Below, piece by piece: positions 57,641-64,000 of a stretch of DNA of 64,000 nucleotides. Under the pieces are notes generated by a model. It had not been told where the DNA came from and searched no databases. It saw nothing but the letters and a program-made list of their open reading frames with translations. A program made the position numbers and the translations under genes. Source of the DNA: Podocnemis expansa (Eukaryota > Chordata > Testudines > Podocnemididae); NCBI GenBank assembly GCA_007922195.1, contig ML681981.1, positions 13,307,403-13,371,402 of the forward strand, read 5' to 3'. The stretch's first letter is position 1. The number at the start of each line of letters is the position of its first letter.

Positions 57641-60600
57641 TTGATTAAGTTTAATCAACAAACTAGTATTAAAAGTGGCACAATTAAATGTGTAACTGTA
57701 TGTATACACACACACTCCATTACACACAACGTAATAGAACTTTCTTTACAACTATTTGTCTTCACAACATTTATCATTACAAATGAACCACATAAGCATG
57801 GAAAACCATCTCCCTAGAGACTGAAGTAGATGTAGACAATGGTCTGAGGCAGCCTCAGTAGACGTGAAGGTACTTGGAATTACTGGCCATCCATCAAAAG
57901 GTCATAAAACCATAGAAGGGAGAAGAATAAACTCACAACAAATGACCAAGGCCATCCATGCTGAAGTCTTTAAAACCACAGAACAAACAGATACTAAAGC
58001 CTCTTGCAAATATTTGGAAAATCCACCTTTGCTGGATCTGCTATATTTTAGAACCAAGATGGATAAGAATCTAATGCGCAAGGCTGAGAATCAACACAAA
58101 ACTCTAAATGTTCTTCAGCCATGACAATGTCTTCCCCCCACCTCCAGAATGAGGGGTGGGGGAAAGCTGGTGGGTGAGAACAGAAAGGAATTTTTCTTCA
58201 TGGTTCTTCTACAGGCAAAATAAATGCCAATGTGCCAAAAAAAGGTTTAAGGGACCACCAGATCAGTTAAAAAACCCTGAAAAACTATCCAAGTATTACA
58301 AAAGAAACTTAGTTTTGCCTCATGCAAAATGGAAGCTGAGATTGCACAGGTGATGCCAATTTATATGAAGTGGGAAAATTGTGCAGTTGGGCAAAGGAGA
58401 CACCAATACCCAGGTCTTTAATTCCCATTTACCTTCCAAAAAAACAGATAAGAAGGGTGAACTGTCCCTAACATCCTGGGACTGACAACTACAGCTATAC
58501 TATATACATTTAGTTTCTAGGCTGTCCGGAAGCAAATCATACAGTTTTTAAAAAGATTAGTTAAGGTGCACTACTCCAGAAAGCGGAAATCTGAAGCAGT
58601 TCCCAAGGATTTTGTTGACTGGTTGCATGGCCTTGTATCTTCTGCTGGAAAGAAAATAAAGCTTTGCTGCAGAAGTGAGGATTTCCTGACATCAATAAAG
58701 TGAACCCTAAGGTGCAGGAGTTTCTTTCACCTGTCTCTTGCTGGAAACATGGACATACAACATTACTTTTTGCAAAGAACACAATACCCATATCCTATGG
58801 TCTGTGTTGTCTTCCACCAAAAAACTGATTACATTTAAGGTGTTGGTTTTCAGCTTTATAAATGCCTAAATAGCCAGCAGTGCTGCCTACCTAAGAGAGG
58901 CTGCCTCTCTTCCTGTGTCAGATGCTGATGTTCTTGAGCTAACTGCTTCCTTCCCCCTCATTTAAACAGAAATGGTCTTAGAGCAGAGTGGTTTTGGTGA
59001 CTAGGCTGCACCACTGGAACTAACTCCCATTCCCCTCAGACCTATCCATAAGAGCCTGAATTTGTTGACTTTCAGGGAACGCTGCAATGCCATTTTCCTT
59101 AGGCACTCCCTAAGGGGTGGGCTGAACTGAAGCCATGTATGGATTTAGTGGGGAGAGTTATTGTAATGGACTGAGAGGACTCGGATACGTGTATACTGCA
59201 TCTTGGTGCTCTTACTATAAAAGCAACAAGACATAAAATAAACCTGGGACAAACACCCAGCCCCACTGCAGTCAATGGAAATTGTCATTGACTTCAATGG
59301 AATCAGGACTTCAGAGTTCAGGCAGTCACTGCAGCAGAGTCAATTTTTGCCAAATGAAACTCCAACATTACACTTTTGATTATGAGCTCTAATGTGCAAT
59401 ACCCATTTTCAAAGACTGGATGACAAGCCCAAGGAGTATTTTCAGGTATTAGCTGTATTACAGCAATAAAATAGTCTAAAATTGCTATTTTGTGTTTGCA
59501 GATTGGTTGCTTAATGATACTTGGTCATGTAGATATGAGAGAGTAACTAGCAATTGCTACTTTTTTCTGCACTGTTTGAGAACTCATTTCCAATACAACT
59601 ACTTTTTAATATGCTGTCACACTTGAAATAAAGAAGCAGAGTTTTTTAAAATTCTAAGACTAAGACTGTGCGGCTAAAGGAGGAGATAATGCTGGCTAGC
59701 TTGGAATATGAAATGTATTTGTGAGATATGGAAAGACATGAAAATAAAAAAAAAATCAGTCTTGTAGCCCAAGGTCAAAAAAAATCGCTTTAAACTTTGC
59801 TTTTATGGTAAAATGATCGTGTTGGTCTTTAAGAAAGTATTTTCACTGAGAAACACCAAAAACTAATTTAGACGATGCCTGAATCAATGTCCCTTTCACC
59901 ACAAAAGCAGATTCAAGTATCTCATTTCCAATGAGCAAGATTTCAGAAAAATGAACGTTAGGAAGTTTTACTTCACTTTAAACAGACCTATCACTTCAAT
60001 CAATACCAACAGAATATAGATTGTGTGTTACAAATACATTTCAGCTTTGACTTTTCTGGTGTAAAAACCAATTACACTTTATTTCAACATGTAGGACAAT
60101 GATTTAAGTGAGAATGCATGTGTAATTCACAAGTCAGTATTTTTGTGAATCCACATTTGCCCCTATTTAAACTGGCAGTTAATTATATGTGCAATCACAG
60201 CTAATCAAAATGAAAAAGTACACCAACCAAATACATTTTTTGGCGTTTTTAATCCTGAAAGGTTTCTATTTCTCCCTTTACTAAACAGGGGAGGAAGGAA
60301 GCACAGTTGGTGGATGACATCCCACCAAAAAAAATTCATATCCTGCTTATGCAGTTTTAAATCCAATGAGAACTGAGACAGCCAACAGCTGCAAGCTAAA
60401 AGAATTAGCCTGCCAAGAACTTTGAACCTTTGATCCATTTACAGCTGCAAAAATCTAACCAGAAGGCTGTGGGTTTCTGTAGGAGACTGACTGGTTTTTT
60501 TTTTTTGGTTGGGTTTTTTTTTTGGAAAATATGCAATTTGAAGCATAAAAAGTATAATAAAATCAGTAGTCTAACTCTTGAAACAATTTTTTTTTGCTTT

Positions 60601-60789
60601 ACTTCCTAAATGAACACAGAGTAATTTCTCATATCTCTTTAGTGGGGGGAGTAGGAGAAGGAAGTAAAATTGCTGATTTAATGGACAGTGATTTGCCTCA
60701 AGAGCCAGATCTTTCACTCCAAAATAAGAGGAACTCAGGACTGTAAACTTTGGAGTCCACCACTTCTATTCCAGAGATGATAGAGCAGA

Positions 60790-60915
60790 AATCTCTGGTC
60801 CCAAAGGGGTAGCCTTGTTTGTCTAGTTCTGCAGACCAAGCAAAGAGTCCTGTGGCACTTAAAGACAAACAAACGTTAGCCTAAATGCCACAGGACTCTG
60901 TTTTGCAGAAATCTA
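60790..60915. repeat. Fold-back repeat lacking the core (copy 6)
   Basis: The head CAAAGGGGTAGCCTTGTTTG is followed by AAGAGTCCTGTGGCACTT and then, inverted, ATGCCACAGGACTCTGTTTT. The arms pair, but the segment carrying the hammerhead-like core has been lost between them. It appears to be an internal-deletion derivative of the family. Confidence 0.6.
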
Positions 60916-61555
60916 TGGTCTCTTAGTAATATAGTATTTAATGGAGGCAGAATCAAGAGTATTAATCAAATACTTTGAGAGGACATTTCTTTTCACAATA
61001 AACAAGCCATTAACTTTCAAACTAAAGAAAAAACTATTTGAAGATGCACATTTTTAAATACTATACATACAAAATTATGTGACAAAAAAAACACACAGAA
61101 CTTTTATTGCTTAATCTAAGGGAAATGACACCTAAATAGAGAGCTTGGTTCATCATTCGTCCCAGCAAGTCTTGTTTAAACAAACACTGTGATTAGAAAG
61201 TTAATTTGGTGATTTTAGTGCAAGTGACTTTTTTTGCAGCCTTGCTTGCTCTAGTCATATTTTTCAGCCCAGAGAAAAACACTGCAGGGGTTTATGACTG
61301 ATGCTTCCTATTGCACTGGGAGTTCTTCCAGCTTCAGAAAACCTTCTCATTTTTCGCCCTCTGCTTCAAGAAGTGCTCTTACTGCAGTCTCTTTCTAAAA
61401 AAGAGAACTGAACACAGCTCCCTCCAGAGCTTTATCAAGTCTGCTAACTGCAACTATTCACAGGGAAGCATGTGTAGATGAAGAGACATGCCATGAAAGA
61501 AGAGCAGCCAAAGGAGAGAGGGAAAAAAAAAAAAAAGTCTTCCTCACATCACTCT

Positions 61556-61805
61556 GGCTTGGTCTACACATAAAAATTAAAATCAACCTAGCTATATCAT
61601 TCAGGGCTTTGAAAAATTTCACACCCTTTACAGATCAGTTAGACTGACCAAATCCTCATGTAATGGAAGAAATCTTCCAGTGATCTAGCTATTGCCTCTC
61701 AAAGAAATGGATTACTGCATCTATGGGAAATCCCCTTTGGTCAATGTAGAAAGCACCTACACAACTACAGAGCCAGAGCTATGTCACTGAAGTGTGAACA
61801 AGGCC
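61556..61805. mobile_element. DNA-transposon MITE (family uncertain)
   Basis: Ends GGCTTGGTCTACAC and GTGTGAACAAGGCC are imperfect inverted repeats enclosing 250 bp without coding capacity. I recall a similar GGCTTGTCTACAC-type family as frequent in turtle and crocodilian DNA. No clear target-site duplication is visible, so I do not assign the superfamily. Confidence 0.55.
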
Positions 61806-62108
61806 TCACCATGTTACTACTGACTTCACCAGCAAAGAGAAAGGAATTCAATTCACTATGTCAACTGCAGGGACACACTTCTGTTTAGCATTTTCAAGCT
61901 TTAATATTGTATTACTACTAATTATTCACTTTAAAAAATACCAGCAGCATTATTATTTACCAGCAGAGGACTAGTAAACAAGTTAAAAACAACATACAGG
62001 GATGAACACAAGAGAACTGACAGAAAACCAATTTATCGCCTCTGATTAAATTTTTGGCTCCCCCCCAGAACTTAAAAGCCTTCAGAAAACACAAGCCTCT
62101 GGACTTAC

Positions 62109-62144
62109 CAATTTCTTATAGTTCTTGACTATTATTTCTGCCAT
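62109..62144 (-). CDS. TBC1D12: Candidate alternative first coding exon of TBC1D12
   Basis: The minus strand has ATG followed by codons for MAEIIVKNYKKL and a consensus donor gtaagt in phase 0, the phase of the exon that begins EYEARTG at 45406. The frame remains open for about 40 codons upstream of this ATG (SPFNSLIHQKLKSKNKSCGF and beyond), so an internal exon with an acceptor such as tttgctccag is also possible. There is no CpG island or TATA support. If real, it would give a short protein lacking the long N-terminus. Confidence 0.35.
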
Positions 62145-62539
62145 GATACCCACTAATGAGGTTTTAAATGAAAGGTCTGCTGGAGCAAAGCCACAAGATT
62201 TATTTTTAGACTTCAATTTTTGATGAATGAGTGAATTAAAGGGAGACTCTCTAGTTGCCTTTTTTCACACAGAAGTGTTGCACATAAGGAAATTACGATT
62301 ATGAAGGATAATTAACCAGAGTTAAATAAAACTCTTTAATACCATCAAAGAACATTTAATTACTCTCATTAAACGTACATGCAATCTGAAATAAGAATTC
62401 CAGGGACTATACAGAAGTCTTGCATAAAACACATGGCATAATCTAACTGAAGGCAATGTCTATTTGCTAACTAAACTTTTTCAAGGAGATTGAAGAGAAG
62501 TCATATTCAGGACTAAATGCAAACAAAAACATTTTATGA

Positions 62540-62665
62540 CAATGCATGACTGTAGCTGTATTAGTCTGTATACAGTAAAATCAAGAGCCATGAGGCACCT
62601 TAAAGGCCAACAAATTTCTTTGGGTATAAGCTTTTGTGGGTTACAACCCACTTTGCCAATGCATG
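62540..62665 (-). repeat. Hammerhead-like repeat, decayed (copy 7)
   Basis: The head GACTGTAGCTGTATTAGTCT and the block GAGGCACCTTAAAGGCCAAC are followed by ATAAGCTTTTGTGGGTTACAACCCAC, which identify the family. Read on the minus strand, stem II (GTGGGT/ACCCAC) persists, but the CTGATGA and GAAA boxes are mutated. Confidence 0.6.
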
Positions 62666-64000
62666 GCTGGGTCACCAAAAACAGCAACTAACACAACAAA
62701 TTCTATTTGGCAGACAGACGTATGGCTACGATAAAGAAAAAAACATTAAAAGAGAATGAGGCATAACCTTTAAAAGGTTTTATTGCTGATTTTACTACAA
62801 GTTAGCTTTATGTATATAAAGATATTATACTAGTCATTTATAAGAAAAAACAAACAGATTCCATATTGCCATCTACTACTCACATGCAGAACTCACTATT
62901 TTGTAAACTGCTTGAGTGAGTTATACACCTTTATAAAAAAGCAATAGGTATGGGCATATTTCAGGAAAACCGGGGAGGCAAGGTAAGTTGTGTCAACATG
63001 TAGAACATTATATGTGATTATGTCATATACCCTGAGAAGTCAGGAAAGATGATGTGAGGCTGGGTAACATAATGGAGCATATAGCATAAGAAGTAGTCTG
63101 AGAAGCGGCAAATTCCACCTTAAGAATGCTACCCCTCATAATAGGCATCAGCTCAGAAGTAATGGGGTACAATATTGAATGCCCTCAAGAGATTATTTGG
63201 TGAACTTTATTTCTCAGAATCTGGGCAAATGAGAGAATTGTCCAGCACAGATTATTTGCAAATACAGCTTGGGGGATGGCAGGGGCAAATTCAATGCTAA
63301 AGTGGTGAGGTCAGAAGAGAGAGAGATTAAGATGCCAACAGAAACATGCTTACAGAATGCTTTCTTCCTGGTCAGTTCAGCCACGAACATACAAATACAC
63401 AGACTACAAGAGTAATTTTATCTTTATGTTCATCTATTATTGTGCGAAAAGAGTTTGTGGTTTTACAAAATACTCTAGTGGTTTACCTCAATCTGTCAAC
63501 ACCTCTGAGGACCCAGAATGCCTTGTCACTACAATCTTACCATGTGTTAGCTAACATATGATTAAAAAGAAACCTTGGCTTATTTCCTAGTATGGTATAT
63601 CATTGTCTTCAGGCTAGCACACTTCCTCTCCTCATGAAGACCACATCTGATTGGACATTTATTTCTTATCAGATTTGAAATGGTATACCATGTTTTATCT
63701 TAATAATTCAGTCCCTAAGCTCTCTCCCAAAATCCTGTAAATAAACTAACATTTTATTTTACATCAGTTAGCAAGAGCGAAAAGCCTGTAAACTTGTGAA
63801 GATGCTTAGCTCTTTAGAATATTTTAATACTATTGAAACAACAGAATATTCATTATTTTCATACTTTTTCTGCTTGTTTTAGAAGTATGGGAGACAGTTT
63901 TGTTTATACTGCACTGAGTTAAGTTCCACTGGGTAAACTGCTATGAAAGTCACTTGAGAAACGTGAACATTTAACTATTTTTCTTTTAATAAAAAGACAA

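Larger units (their letters stand above)
45407..64000 (-). other. TBC1D12: TBC1D12 large 5' intron (partial)
   Basis: At least 18.6 kb lies upstream of the exon starting EYEARTG. The conserved N-terminal coding segment expected next was not found, so the canonical upstream exon is probably beyond 64 kb. The interval holds a DIRS fragment (46.6-47.3 kb), fold-back repeats (47.8, 55.0, 60.8 and 62.5 kb), an LTR-like segment (51.1-51.8 kb), an old LINE (53.5-54.3 kb), a hAT MITE (56.7 kb), a CR1 fragment (57.2-57.6 kb), another MITE (61.6 kb) and two candidate exons. I see nothing nameable in 48.1-51.1, 57.7-60.7 or 62.7-64.0 kb. Confidence 0.6.

Noticed and set aside
45407..64000. The conserved TBC1D12 segment SAPGWKLFGKVPPREN
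   Set aside because: I looked for its minus-strand codons through this interval and found no convincing match, so the canonical upstream exon is not annotated.
1..64000. CRISPR arrays, operons or a prokaryotic defence system
   Set aside because: Introns with GT-AG splice sites, vertebrate gene homology and vertebrate transposons rule out a prokaryotic interpretation. No regularly spaced direct repeats were seen.

Overview
This is a vertebrate nuclear genomic window, most likely from a turtle, or failing that another sauropsid such as a crocodilian. It is AT-rich, intron-dominated DNA with one CpG island. The repeat set (CR1 LINEs, DIRS-type tyrosine-recombinase retrotransposons, several hAT transposons and a dispersed fold-back repeat with a hammerhead-ribozyme-like core) is what I would expect in turtles. 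The species call rests on my familiarity with these repeats, not on a search.

Two protein-coding genes are present, both on the minus strand. At the left is the 5' end of NOC3L (nucleolar pre-60S ribosome biogenesis). Coding exon 1 has only three codons (7569-7577) and sits in a CpG-island promoter. It is followed by exon 2 (5585-5792) and exon 3 (4364-4490); the rest of the gene lies left of the window. From about 8.2 kb to beyond the right edge is TBC1D12 (TBC-domain Rab-GAP-family protein). Eleven coding exons from 45406 down to the stop codon at 10036 form one continuous 412-residue reading frame, with every splice phase matching. It covers the pre-TBC helical region and the whole TBC domain, including the arginine-finger (IKLDISR) and glutamine-finger (YVQGM) motifs. 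The large mammalian-type N-terminal exon is not in the window. Two phase-0 candidate exons upstream (56918-56974 and 62109-62144) could supply an alternative N-terminus.

The genes are in tandem, with the TBC1D12 3' end about 0.6 kb upstream of the NOC3L start codon. I recall the mammalian pair as divergent, so a local inversion is possible.

TBC1D12 intron sequence at about 31.1-44.0 kb holds a nested transposon complex. A minus-strand DIRS element (gag, RT, RNase H, YR, with inverted termini) is interrupted by a hAT that itself contains a second hAT, by a 5'-truncated plus-strand CR1 joined to a plus-strand DIRS fragment, and by a third hAT. Exact or near-exact 8-bp target-site duplications flank the hATs. 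Other introns carry further hAT and other MITEs, CR1 fragments, a MIR-like SINE, an old LINE and an LTR-like segment. Seven copies of the hammerhead-like repeat are scattered through both genes. Five are fold-backs, and one (27447-27687) is a 100/99-nt palindrome that is perfect except for one single-base indel. No prokaryotic features, CRISPR arrays or confident RNA genes were seen.
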